Part shown: piece by piece, positions 36,021 through 43,737 of the stretch
Position numbering within the stretch: position 1 is the stretch's first letter
Layout: every line of letters starts with the position of its first letter
Assembly: GCA_040387055.1 (NCBI GenBank)
Contig: JAZKEM010000158.1
Span: 1-64,000, forward strand
Source: Stenotrophobium sp040387055
Lineage (GTDB): Bacteria; Pseudomonadota; Gammaproteobacteria; Nevskiales; Nevskiaceae
Direction of reading: 5' to 3'
Length of the DNA stretch: 64,000 nucleotides
The notes under the pieces: model-generated
Databases searched by the model: none
What the model was told of the DNA's origin: nothing
Seen by the model: the letters and a program-made list of their open reading frames with translations, nothing else
Made by a program: the position numbers and the translations under genes

Positions 36021-37497
36021 CGGAAACCGATGCGCGCTCGTACTCAATCGGCAGCCTGATTTTGAAACAGGCTCCCGAGGTTGGGCGATCGACCACGACA
36101 ATGGTTCCGCCATGCGCTTTGACACAGTCATTAACCACGGCCAGCCCAATGCCCGTGCCTTGAAGATGTCGGCCAGCAGGCGGCTTGCCCGTGAAGTAAG
36201 GGTCAAAAATATTGTTGCGATCATTCGCTGGGATGCCCGGCCCTTCATCGGCGATCTCAATTTCTAATTCGTTGGTCGTTTTTACGCTATTGGACATTCC
36301 TGCTTCTAAACGAGCAGTGATAAATATCGTGCCGCTTTGCGGAGAGAACTTTATAGCATTGGAAATAAGATTATCCAATGTCATACGGAGCCGTTCTCGG
36401 TCAGCATACACCTGAAATTGTTCGCATTTTACTGAGAACGTCAAGTGCCTGGCGGTTATAAGGACGCGATAGCGTTGGACGCAACGATCAATCAAAGGAC
36501 GCATCGGGAAGAAGCTGAGATCCATACGACCGGCTTTTTCACGCCAGTCTTCAAAATCAAGCAGATTCTCGATCAGGGTTTGCAGCTCAAAGCTGTTGTT
36601 GTTGAGGATCCCGACCACTTCAACTTGCTGCTCCGTGAGGCTGCCCGTTACCCCTTCAGCCAAAAGCTCGACAGCCTCGCGAACGTTGGCCAAGGGCGTC
36701 TTCAACTCATGCGCCATCTGCCGCAGAAAACGGTTTTTGTCCTGATCAACGGTCAGCAACCGTGTCCGCAGCCAATCCAACTCTTGACCCAGACGTTGCA
36801 ATTCTTGAGGCCCTCGAACTGATATGGGCTTATCTAATCGGTCCGCGCCCAAATCCTTAATCACGCGATCTAGTTTGCGTAAGGGAAAGATGACGTAATA
36901 AGCCGACAACAATGCCATACCGCAGGCTATAGGCAGCAAGAATGCGCCCAGTGTTATCAAAAAGTTTTCGTGCTTAGTCGCCCGTTGCTCAATCGCGCTT
37001 GCCTCATTGGCGATAAACATCTGAGCTTGGTCTGTAATTCCGTTCGCCAGTTTGTGGACTTCACCAAACTTTTCCAAAGCGCGCGCCAGCTCTGGCGCCT
37101 TGGGGTCATTCAATTGCAGAGCCGCGTCGAGCGCTTTTACATCGCTGGCGATTCTTTCGAGCTGCCAATCACTTTGCCGATATTGAGGTGACAATCTCAA
37201 ATCAGCCAATGCAGCGTTTGCCTGTATCTCTCGCTTGGCGAATGTATCAAGACTCTGCGCTTGGCCCAGCACTCGATACTGCTGAGACATGCGATCAATT
37301 GCGATAAGACTATCTTCGAGCGCCTGACTTCTTTGTATAACCCGAACGCCACTATTCAAAAGGCGATTACTGTCATCGGCAAGATTTTTTGCATAGATCG
37401 CAGCTACAGCGGACACGACAATAATAGGCAATGCCACCAGCGCATAGCCCAGTAATATCAAACTAAAAATGGAGCGCGGCCTTGCGGAAATCCGCAT
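35998..37497 (-). CDS. glrK: Sensor histidine kinase, GlrK/QseE-like (499 aa)
   Basis: TM1 about 10-35, periplasmic helical sensor about 36-175, TM2 about 178-205, HAMP linker, HisKA with H263 (RQMAHELKTPLANV), and HATPase with N box LDNLISNAIKFS, G1 DEGPGIP and G2 GTGIGLAV. It phosphorylates the GlrR-like regulator encoded two genes downstream. The helical periplasmic domain matches the four-helix sensor type of GlrK. First gene of the three-gene operon. Confidence 0.9.
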   Translation of the reverse strand: MRISARPRSIFSLILLGYALVALPIIVVSAVAAIYAKNLADDSNRLLNSGVRVIQRSQALEDSLIAIDRMSQQYRVLGQAQSLDTFAKREIQANAALADLRLSPQYRQSDWQLERIASDVKALDAALQLNDPKAPELARALEKFGEVHKLANGITDQAQMFIANEASAIEQRATKHENFLITLGAFLLPIACGMALLSAYYVIFPLRKLDRVIKDLGADRLDKPISVRGPQELQRLGQELDWLRTRLLTVDQDKNRFLRQMAHELKTPLANVREAVELLAEGVTGSLTEQQVEVVGILNNNSFELQTLIENLLDFEDWREKAGRMDLSFFPMRPLIDRCVQRYRVLITARHLTFSVKCEQFQVYADRERLRMTLDNLISNAIKFSPQSGTIFITARLEAGMSNSVKTTNELEIEIADEGPGIPANDRNNIFDPYFTGKPPAGRHLQGTGIGLAVVNDCVKAHGGTIVVVDRPTSGACFKIRLPIEYERASVSVAVPVPG

Positions 37498-37728
37498 CAG
37501 CGATTACCTCATATAAGATTCAGCACTGCGGGAATCAATCTATCTTCCGATTCACGAAGTAGAGCCTCGCCAATACAACACTAGTATGACTGGCAAGCTC
37601 TAGCATAAAGCCACATGTCTATCTTGCAAAGCTTCAGCCAAGGAAGCTCACTGCTCTCTTCACATCATAATTTTTATACATCACACCATTTCATTTTTGA
37701 TTTGGCGCAAAGCAGCTAAGCAATCGAC

Positions 37729-38046
37729 TCAACCACAAAGTGCTCGCAGCATGCGAGCTTGACGTTGAGCCGCATCATGATTGACCTGCCCTTCAGATTC
37801 GCCCATCTGCGTAGCGTGCACGAGAATGCCTGTATCTGGCGCCTCGGCGTGAAACTCCTGCCATGACCTTACCTGTTGAAAAGCGGCCTGCGCCTTACGT
37901 TGAGTCGGCTTAGGCTTTTTAATTGAAGGCTTCACGTCATAGTCCGTGTCCTGACGCTGAACGCTAGATGGGGGAACAGGCTTTTTGCCCGCCGGTGTCG
38001 GCTTGTCCTTCTGCGAAGCATTACCGTCTTGATGAACACGATTCAT
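37729..38046 (-). CDS. Small hydrophilic protein, unknown (105 aa)
   Basis: Lys/Pro-rich N-terminal half (about 1-55, probably disordered) and a helical C-terminal half with SWQEFHAEAPDTG. GGAG precedes the ATG, which supports expression. No signal peptide or membrane segment. No family recognised. It lies in a row of small co-directional genes between the two-component operon and the stress genes. Confidence 0.6.
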   Translation of the reverse strand: MNRVHQDGNASQKDKPTPAGKKPVPPSSVQRQDTDYDVKPSIKKPKPTQRKAQAAFQQVRSWQEFHAEAPDTGILVHATQMGESEGQVNHDAAQRQARMLRALCG

Positions 38047-38074
38047 TTAATTTCTCCGTATTACTGTTGCTGTC

Positions 38075-38308
38075 TTAGGCCTGCGTCCAGTTCAAAACTG
38101 ACAGTCTGTTAAGAATTGAAAGCTTGGAAACGATTTCGCGGATATCCGCAGACGCATCCATGACGCCATGCCAATCCTCTTTTCGAACGCACATCAATAA
38201 ATAATCCTTCATGAGCACGAAGTCTCTCTCGAGCTGGCGCTTTTCCTGGTCAGGTGCGCGGTCTCGAAACGGTGTTTCTCTCGCTTGAGCTTTGTCCATG
38301 GGGATCAT
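38075..38308 (-). CDS. Small helical protein, unknown (77 aa)
   Basis: Charged helical protein with the segment DYLLMCVRKEDWHGVMDASA, a pattern of a single alpha-hairpin. Two in-frame ATGs (38308 and 38299) could start it. It lies 28 nt before the start of the 105-aa unknown and may share an operon. No family recognised. Confidence 0.58.
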   Translation of the reverse strand: MIPMDKAQARETPFRDRAPDQEKRQLERDFVLMKDYLLMCVRKEDWHGVMDASADIREIVSKLSILNRLSVLNWTQA

Positions 38309-38389
38309 TTTTATTCTTCAATTTGAGAAGCGCGCGCAATTCTCACGTGTGCTTGCGTTGACCTGATAGCCGGGAATGACTAACGGTGT

Positions 38390-38430
38390 GATGGCCCGCC
38401 ACCTTTAAAGAATAAAGTTGGCGGGCCATC
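38390..38430. terminator. Long GC-rich hairpin, probable transcription stop
   Basis: An 18-bp stem with one mismatch (GATGGCCCGCCA... / ...TGGCGGGCCATC) and a 5-nt loop. No T-tract on either side, so it may be a boundary or mRNA-stability hairpin rather than a classic intrinsic terminator. It separates the Q/D-rich protein gene from the 77-aa gene. Confidence 0.6.
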
Positions 38431-38445
38431 GTCCTCACTCAACGA

Positions 38446-38778
38446 CTAGCGTTGCTGCGGCTTGTCCTGTGCGCGAGGACGATCATCGCCATGATCGCCT
38501 TGCTGCTTGGACTGCGGTGAAGACTTGCTGCCGCCCGGCTGACGATTGTCATCATCTTGGCGCGCGTGCTGCTGCGAATCGCGCCCAGCACTTCGATCAT
38601 CCTGCTGTCCAATCGACGTGCGGCTATCACCTTGCTGACGAGACTGGTCGCCCTGCTGTGCATGCTGCTGTCGAGCATTCTGCTCGGAATCAGCGTTAGC
38701 ACGATCCTTGTTGGCATCCTGCTTGTTCACTGAGTTCTGCTGATTTTTCTCTGTAGGTTTACCGTTATTAGCTTTCAC
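38446..38778 (-). CDS. Gln/Asp/Arg-rich low-complexity protein (110 aa), unknown
   Basis: The start is a GTG at 38778 behind AGGAG. After a short Lys/Asn-rich N-terminus the protein is almost entirely Q, D, R, S, N, H and K (QQHAQQGDQSRQQGDSRTS), with no hydrophobic core, so it is predicted to be intrinsically disordered. Such proteins resemble desiccation or osmotic-stress hydrophilins, and its neighbours are stress genes. The antisense strand also has long open frames, a usual side effect of biased codons. Confidence 0.62.
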   Translation of the reverse strand: MKANNGKPTEKNQQNSVNKQDANKDRANADSEQNARQQHAQQGDQSRQQGDSRTSIGQQDDRSAGRDSQQHARQDDDNRQPGGSKSSPQSKQQGDHGDDRPRAQDKPQQR

Positions 38779-38806
38779 AATAATTCTCCTGAGGGGTATC
38801 GATTTA

Positions 38807-38980
38807 TTACTCAACCGGTGTGCGAACGCGAACGCCGCTCACCAGGCTGACAACGAAAAGAACCAAGAAAAGGAAGAAAAGAATCTTCGCTATACCGGTC
38901 GCCGCTGAGGCAATTCCGATGAAGCCCAAGTAACCTGCAAAAAGCGCAACGATGAAAAATACTGCTGCCCAATAAAGCAT
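38807..38980 (-). CDS. DUF1328 small membrane protein (57 aa)
   Basis: Two transmembrane helices, LYWAAVFFIVALFAGYLGF and AKILFFLFLVLFVVSLV, joined by the IASAATGIA turn typical of DUF1328 (YtjA) proteins. AGGAG precedes the ATG. These proteins are often found with stress genes; function unknown. It is followed on the same strand by the Q/D-rich protein gene. Confidence 0.85.
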   Translation of the reverse strand: MLYWAAVFFIVALFAGYLGFIGIASAATGIAKILFFLFLVLFVVSLVSGVRVRTPVE

Positions 38981-39491
38981 TGTCGTTCTCCTGAAGTGCT
39001 TCATTACAGGTCGCATCTATTCAACCTGCGATCAAGCCAAATCCTTCTGGCTCAATAGAGAATAGGCAATGGCCATGCCAATACATTTCTTTTCGTGGTG
39101 TAACAGTGAGTTACCCACTTCACGCATATACCGATCTGTCTATTTATTGCAGAGATGACTTCTCAACACGCAAATGTGTCGTGATATGGCGACAGATAAA
39201 GCGATTCAAAAAATAAGTGTTTGTATTTTTTACAAATACAGAGTCGTTATAAAACGACAAAACCGCAATTAGAGCTACAAACACGAGGACACCAATCAAT
39301 ATTGAATCTCTAATAAATTTATTTTCTCTAAATAATTTTTATTAATTTTTGTTCGTCGCGAATCAACGAATCAATATTAATTTGAACCAAGCTGATTTGA
39401 TGCGTTCATAACTTTGCACGTACATAAACAATGTTCGCGCTCGTCTGCAGATGCTGACGAATAATTTCCTACATGGATGAAGGAGAAGTTT
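38981..39491. other. AT-rich intergenic region between divergent stress genes
   Basis: About 510 bp without a credible gene. It holds inverted repeats TTTGTA-N5-TACAAA (39220-39236) and GTCGTT-ATAA-AACGAC (39243-39258), and a strongly AT-rich stretch around 39290-39350. It must contain promoters for DUF1328 (minus) and DUF4142 (plus). I cannot assign the boxes to a regulator. No sigma54 site (TGGCAC-N5-TTGC) was found by eye. Confidence 0.5.
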
Positions 39492-40034
39492 ATGAAAGCG
39501 TTTAAACGTAATGTTGCACTCGTCGGTCTTGCCGTTGGCATTGGCTTGCCACTCTATGCATCTGCTGAAGCGGACGCTACGAAGGCTAGCGGCCCAACGA
39601 CCGTTTCCAAAGATGACATCGAGTTTCTTGGAAAGGCCGCACAAGCAGATATGACCGAAGTTCAAGCAGCGACGATTGCGTCAAGCCGCGCTTTGACTAC
39701 TGACGCAAAGTCCTTGGCCAGTAGCGCAAAGACAGATTATGAAGTGAGCAACACTGATCTTCGTACAATCGCCGCAACCAAAGGCGTCGTACTTCCTACA
39801 CGTCTAGATTCCGAGCACCAGAAAGAACTGGATAAGCTGCAGAAGGTAGACGCAAAGAAATTTGATGCTGCCTATATTGATGTGGTGAAGGATAGCCACG
39901 AAGACGCTGTTGATCTCTTTGAGAAGGCCGCAAAGAAATCTAAGGACGCAGACATTCAAACCTTTGCCAAGAACAGTCTGCCAACACTTAAGCAGAACCT
40001 AGATACGGCTAAGCGTCTTGATGAGAAGAGCTAA
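39492..40034 (+). CDS. DUF4142 protein, predicted periplasmic (180 aa)
   Basis: Signal peptide (cleavage near LYASA) followed by a long helical bundle with the DUF4142 pattern FLGKAAQADMTEVQAA and YIDVVKDSHEDAVDLFEKAA. The start at 39492 is chosen because AAGGAGAAGTTT lies directly upstream. DUF4142 proteins form ferritin-like four-helix bundles; function unproven. Neighbouring DUF2383 and DUF1328 genes are typical stress companions. Confidence 0.87.
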   Translation: MKAFKRNVALVGLAVGIGLPLYASAEADATKASGPTTVSKDDIEFLGKAAQADMTEVQAATIASSRALTTDAKSLASSAKTDYEVSNTDLRTIAATKGVVLPTRLDSEHQKELDKLQKVDAKKFDAAYIDVVKDSHEDAVDLFEKAAKKSKDADIQTFAKNSLPTLKQNLDTAKRLDEKS

Positions 40035-40181
40035 TTGCTAGCGCTCTGTCACTGCTTCTCTTATTAGAGAGTGCAGCTCGCATCAAACTTGCAGTAATTT
40101 TTTAGTACTGAGTTAAGTCGGAATATCGTGACGTTAATATTTTAGAGCGTCACTTACTTAGTTAAATCGGTAAGGAGATTT

Positions 40182-40637
40182 ATGAACACCAATGACACCA
40201 TCAGCATTTTGAACGACCTCATTGAAACCACTGAGGATGGCAAGAAGGGTTTTGCCGAAGCCGCGCAAGATGCAACCAAGCCTGAATTGAAAGCCGCTTT
40301 TCAGAAGCGCGCAGCCGAATGCAGTGATGCGGCAGTAGAGCTTCAGAGCCTTGTGCAATCCATCGGCGGAAAACCTGCCACGTCGGGCACCATCGCAGGC
40401 GCAGCTCATCGCGGTTGGGTAAAAGTGAAATCAGCCGTGTCGGATAGCAATGTCGCTGTTCTTGAAGAAGTGGAACGCGGTGAAGATCGTGCCAAGGCTG
40501 TATTCGCCAAGGCGCTCAAGAGCGAAATCCCGCCGCCTATTCGCAATGTGGTTCAGCGCCAGTACGAGGGCGTGATTAAAAATCATGATCGCATGCGTGA
40601 TCTTCGTAACAACTATCGCGCCTCTGCAAGCATGTAA
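40182..40637 (+). CDS. DUF2383/PA2169-family four-helix protein (151 aa)
   Basis: Cytoplasmic helical protein (no signal peptide) with the family elements LNDLIETTEDGKKGF, FQKRAAEC and DRAKAVFAKAL, predicted to fold as a ferritin-like bundle. AAGGAGATTT precedes the ATG. Function unknown. It ends at the strong terminator 40649-40694. Confidence 0.88.
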   Translation: MNTNDTISILNDLIETTEDGKKGFAEAAQDATKPELKAAFQKRAAECSDAAVELQSLVQSIGGKPATSGTIAGAAHRGWVKVKSAVSDSNVAVLEEVERGEDRAKAVFAKALKSEIPPPIRNVVQRQYEGVIKNHDRMRDLRNNYRASASM

Positions 40638-40648
40638 CGCTAGCTGAC

Positions 40649-40694
40649 CTATGAGGCTGCACTCTTACGAGATGGTAAGTGTGCAGCCTCATAG
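40649..40694 (+). terminator. Intrinsic terminator of the DUF2383 gene
   Basis: A 20-bp stem with one mismatch (CTATGAGGCTGCAC... / ...GTGCAGCCTCATAG), loop GAGATG, then TTTTTG. Confidence 0.9.
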
Positions 40695-40930
40695 TTTTTG
40701 TCCGTTTATCTATACGTAAAAGCGTAGTGAGCGTCAGGATGTAATTGACCCCGCTAGCAGTGATCTACAGGACTTCCCCAGTCTCTGAGATCACTGGCCA
40801 TAGCCGCAGCGCCCTGATATCTCATCAGGCATCTCGCATATATATCCATATATTTCAATTAACTAGATATTTATGCGTGGCTCTAATCCTCGCCGACCTT
40901 CCCAATCCAATCGCGGCAGATTCTCCCTCT

Positions 40931-40972
40931 TTGCATGCTAATGAACATGCGTGTACATTATGGCCACGCATG
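40931..40972 (+). promoter_or_regulatory. Predicted promoter with palindromic operator upstream of the P450 gene
   Basis: TTGCAT (40931-40936), 17 nt, TACATT (40954-40959). Around the -10, CATGCGTG (40946-40953) and CACGCATG (40965-40972) form an inverted repeat with an 11-nt spacer. This suits repression, plausibly by the TetR-family protein encoded at 43029. The 40695-40930 stretch holds an AT-rich tract but no credible gene. Confidence 0.5.
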
Positions 40973-41049
40973 CTGGCACCCCTAAAGGGGCCATTGGAGA
41001 AGGCATGCCATACCCACGCACAGCAATACAAACGCGAAGGAAAGAGACA

Positions 41050-42627
41050 ATGAATTCAGCTGCCGCTCAGAGCATCTCATGGGATCCCTACAACCCGGAT
41101 CTCATCCCGAATCCGTATCCGATGTACAAGCGTCTCCGCGAGGAAATGCCGCTGTACTACAACGAGGAACACGATTTCTACGCGATCAGCCGTTTCGCAG
41201 ATATCGAAGCCACGCTGCGCGATCGCGATCTCTTCAGCTCAGCACATGGCGACATTCTTGAGTTCATCAAAGCCAAGTCGGTAATGCCGGATTCCGTGTT
41301 CATTCACCAAGATCCACCCAAGCACACCGCTTATCGCTCGCTGATGCAGCGCATCATCACGCCTAAGCGCATGTTCGCTGTTGAGCAAGACATCCGCGCA
41401 CTCTGCGCACGCAGTCTTGATCCGCTTGTTGGCGGTGATCGCTTCGACTTCATCGCCAATCTCGGCGCAGAAATGCCAATGCGTGCTGTCAGCATGCTGC
41501 TGGGCATTCCTGAAAAAGATCAGACCGCGATCCGCGAATCCGTTGATGCGCGCATGCGCACCGAGGCAGGTAAACCGATTGACCTCGCCAACCAGCAGGC
41601 CATCCAACAGGAAGCGCTCGCAAGCTTTGAGGAATACATCAGCTGGCGCGAGAAGAATCCGTCTGACGACATGATGACGGAGCTGCTGCAGACCGACTTT
41701 AAAGATCCAGAAGGCGTAACCCGCAAGCTGACGCGCGATGAGATCTCCAACATCGTCAACGTCGTTGCTGGCGCAGGCAACGAAACCACCAATCGTTTGA
41801 TTGGCTGGATGGGCAAAACACTTTCTGAGCATCCTGATCAGCGTCGCGAGATCGTAAAAAATCCAGCCCTGATTCCAGCTGCAATCGAAGAGCTGTTGCG
41901 CTTTGAACCCCCTGGCCCATTCCTCGCACGCGAAGTGATGCGTGACATTGAGCTCCACGGCAAGAAGGTTCCGAAAGGCGCTGCAATGATCATGCTGGTG
42001 GCTGCAGGCAATCGCGATGAGTCGCGCTTCGTCAACGGCGACACGTTCAACATCCATCGTGAACAGCGTCCTCACATGACGTTTGGTCAAGGTATTCACG
42101 TTTGCATCGGCGCACCGCTGGCACGTCTCGAAGGCCGCGTGGCAATGGAAGAAGTGCTCAAACGATTCCCAGAATGGGAAGTGGATTACGACAATGCCGT
42201 GATGTCATCGACCTCTTCCGTACGCGGTTGGGATTCGCTGCCAGCATGGATCGGTTCCAAGCCGAAGAACGCAACGTACAGCGTGCCGAAACCTGCTGCT
42301 CCGGCCGCACCCGCTGCACCTGCGGCAGACGTAACGTTGGAAGGCACTTGGAACGTTGTGGTCAAAGGCCCCACTGGCCCACAGCCTGCAGTGCTTACGC
42401 TAGAGCGTAGCGGCGACAGCTTCACCGGCGCACAGGCCGGCGCAGGCACCAGCACGCCTATCGCTGACTTCAAGAAAACTGGCAACAAGATCTATTGGGT
42501 CAACCACATCACCAAGCCAATGAAGATCAAAGTAGAGTTCACCGGCGAGCTCAGCGGCAATGTCATCACTGGCAAGGCCAAAGCTGGCTTCATGGGCTCC
42601 TATCCTTTCACCGCAACCAAGGCGTAA
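41050..42627 (+). CDS. Cytochrome P450 with fused C-terminal beta domain (525 aa)
   Basis: Bacterial class I P450: I-helix GAGNETT (E245-T246), K-helix E281-x2-R284 (ELLR), heme loop FGQGIHVCIG with C352. The normal P450 fold ends near residue 410. After a Pro/Ala linker (PAAPAAPAAPAAD) there is an extra domain of about 100 residues (427-525) rich in beta-strand patterns such as GTWNVVVKGPTGPQPAVLTL and ending in GSYPFTATKA. Such a tail is absent from ordinary bacterial P450s. The start at 41050 is set by GAAGGAAAG. The ferredoxin gene follows 5 nt later. Confidence 0.93.
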   Translation: MNSAAAQSISWDPYNPDLIPNPYPMYKRLREEMPLYYNEEHDFYAISRFADIEATLRDRDLFSSAHGDILEFIKAKSVMPDSVFIHQDPPKHTAYRSLMQRIITPKRMFAVEQDIRALCARSLDPLVGGDRFDFIANLGAEMPMRAVSMLLGIPEKDQTAIRESVDARMRTEAGKPIDLANQQAIQQEALASFEEYISWREKNPSDDMMTELLQTDFKDPEGVTRKLTRDEISNIVNVVAGAGNETTNRLIGWMGKTLSEHPDQRREIVKNPALIPAAIEELLRFEPPGPFLAREVMRDIELHGKKVPKGAAMIMLVAAGNRDESRFVNGDTFNIHREQRPHMTFGQGIHVCIGAPLARLEGRVAMEEVLKRFPEWEVDYDNAVMSSTSSVRGWDSLPAWIGSKPKNATYSVPKPAAPAAPAAPAADVTLEGTWNVVVKGPTGPQPAVLTLERSGDSFTGAQAGAGTSTPIADFKKTGNKIYWVNHITKPMKIKVEFTGELSGNVITGKAKAGFMGSYPFTATKA

Positions 42628-42632
42628 GCGTC

Positions 42633-42953
42633 ATGCCGAAGATTCTCTACATTGAGCACAACGGCAAAGAGCATGTGGTTGATGCCGACGTCGGCAAGAG
42701 CGTGATGCAGAACGCGCTGGAAAACCTCATCCCCGGCATCATTGGGGACTGCGGCGGCGCCTGCTCCTGCGCAACCTGCCACGGCTATATCGATCCTGCT
42801 TGGACAGATAAGGTTGGCGAGAAGAATGAAGGTGAAGAAATGATGCTCGACGGTGCGCTACGCGTTCTGCCGAACAGCCGCCTCACCTGTCAGGTCGTGA
42901 TGACGCAAGAACTCGACGGCCTTGTTGTCCGTCTGCCTGAATCACAGTTCTAA
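42633..42953 (+). CDS. [2Fe-2S] ferredoxin, putidaredoxin-like (106 aa)
   Basis: Adrenodoxin-type ferredoxin with ligands C40, C46, C49 (GDCGGACSCATC) and C86, the C-x5-C-x2-C pattern. Electron donor to the preceding P450, 5 nt upstream. The matching NAD(P)H-ferredoxin reductase is not in the window. It might also serve the two Rieske oxygenases, but that is speculation. Confidence 0.94.
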   Translation: MPKILYIEHNGKEHVVDADVGKSVMQNALENLIPGIIGDCGGACSCATCHGYIDPAWTDKVGEKNEGEEMMLDGALRVLPNSRLTCQVVMTQELDGLVVRLPESQF

Positions 42954-42963
42954 ACAAGCTGGC

Positions 42964-42997
42964 GCGTGAGGTAGGGATATCTATCCCTACCTCGCGC
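42964..42997 (+). terminator. Intrinsic terminator of the P450-ferredoxin operon
   Basis: A 12-bp core stem (GAGGTAGGGATA / TATCCCTACCTC), extended by about four pairs, with a 2-nt loop apex, then ACACTTTTGTT. Confidence 0.82.
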
Positions 42998-43028
42998 ACA
43001 CTTTTGTTAAGCGAACTGAGACTAAACT

Positions 43029-43649
43029 ATGCGCATGAGCAAGATGGCTGAACCCACTCCGCGCAAAACCCATATCCGTAATCCGGTGCAGACGCGTGAG
43101 CGCCTGCTGCAAGCCACAGTCGAGTTGCTCGCACTGAAAGGCCCGGACGCACTTTCGATTAAAGAAGCGGCTCAGCTGGCCAATGTCAGCCGTGGCGTCG
43201 CGTATCAGCATTTCACCGATCGCGATCATTTGCTGCGCGAAGCCAAAGGCTGGATCACAGAACGCCTGCTCGAATCCGTTCAATACAGCAGCGTCGCCTC
43301 AGCCGACGATGTGATGCTGCAAACAGCACGCCTCGTCATGAAGAACCGCGATGCAGCGACCTTGCTGATCGCCGATGCGATTGCAGGTCGAGAATTATCG
43401 TCTGATCACCCGATCAATCGAATGGTCAGACAAACGCTTAAACATATGCAGAGCACCGGCGAAGCACGCGCCGATCTCGATGTTGAAATTCTGTCGTACA
43501 TCTTTCTTGGCATGACCTCGACACTCGTTATGCTCAGTCGACTGCCTGACAGCGATCCTGAAGCGCTAGCGCAGCGTTTTACCCGCGAACTTTCGAACTT
43601 CCTCCGCCACGGTATCTTCTCGCCTACGCCAGTGCCTCAGCGTCCTTAA
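43029..43649 (+). CDS. TetR-family transcriptional regulator (206 aa)
   Basis: N-terminal HTH (about 22-65; ALSIKEAAQLANVSRGVAYQHF) followed by a ligand domain. It is separated from the P450 operon by a terminator and is co-directional with it. Likely represses the P450 genes, whose promoter carries a palindrome at 40946-40972; this is inference. Ligand unknown. Confidence 0.9.
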   Translation: MRMSKMAEPTPRKTHIRNPVQTRERLLQATVELLALKGPDALSIKEAAQLANVSRGVAYQHFTDRDHLLREAKGWITERLLESVQYSSVASADDVMLQTARLVMKNRDAATLLIADAIAGRELSSDHPINRMVRQTLKHMQSTGEARADLDVEILSYIFLGMTSTLVMLSRLPDSDPEALAQRFTRELSNFLRHGIFSPTPVPQRP

Positions 43650-43737
43650 GCGACAAGAACCCGTTATAAGCCAGTCATCAAAGCTGGATTCTGCTTTAAT
43701 CCGCATTCGATATTGAAAGGCCAAAGGATGGTCCTCT

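Noticed and set aside
38446..38778. Apparent repeats suggesting a CRISPR array
   Set aside because: The similarity comes from repeated Gln/Asp/Arg codons; there are no constant-length repeats or unique spacers.
40974..40996. Possible sigma54 promoter starting TGGCAC
   Set aside because: The downstream TTGC element is missing at the required spacing.
40745..41053. 102-codon plus-strand frame upstream of the P450 gene
   Set aside because: No ribosome site, no recognisable protein, and it overlaps the predicted promoter/operator and the P450 start.
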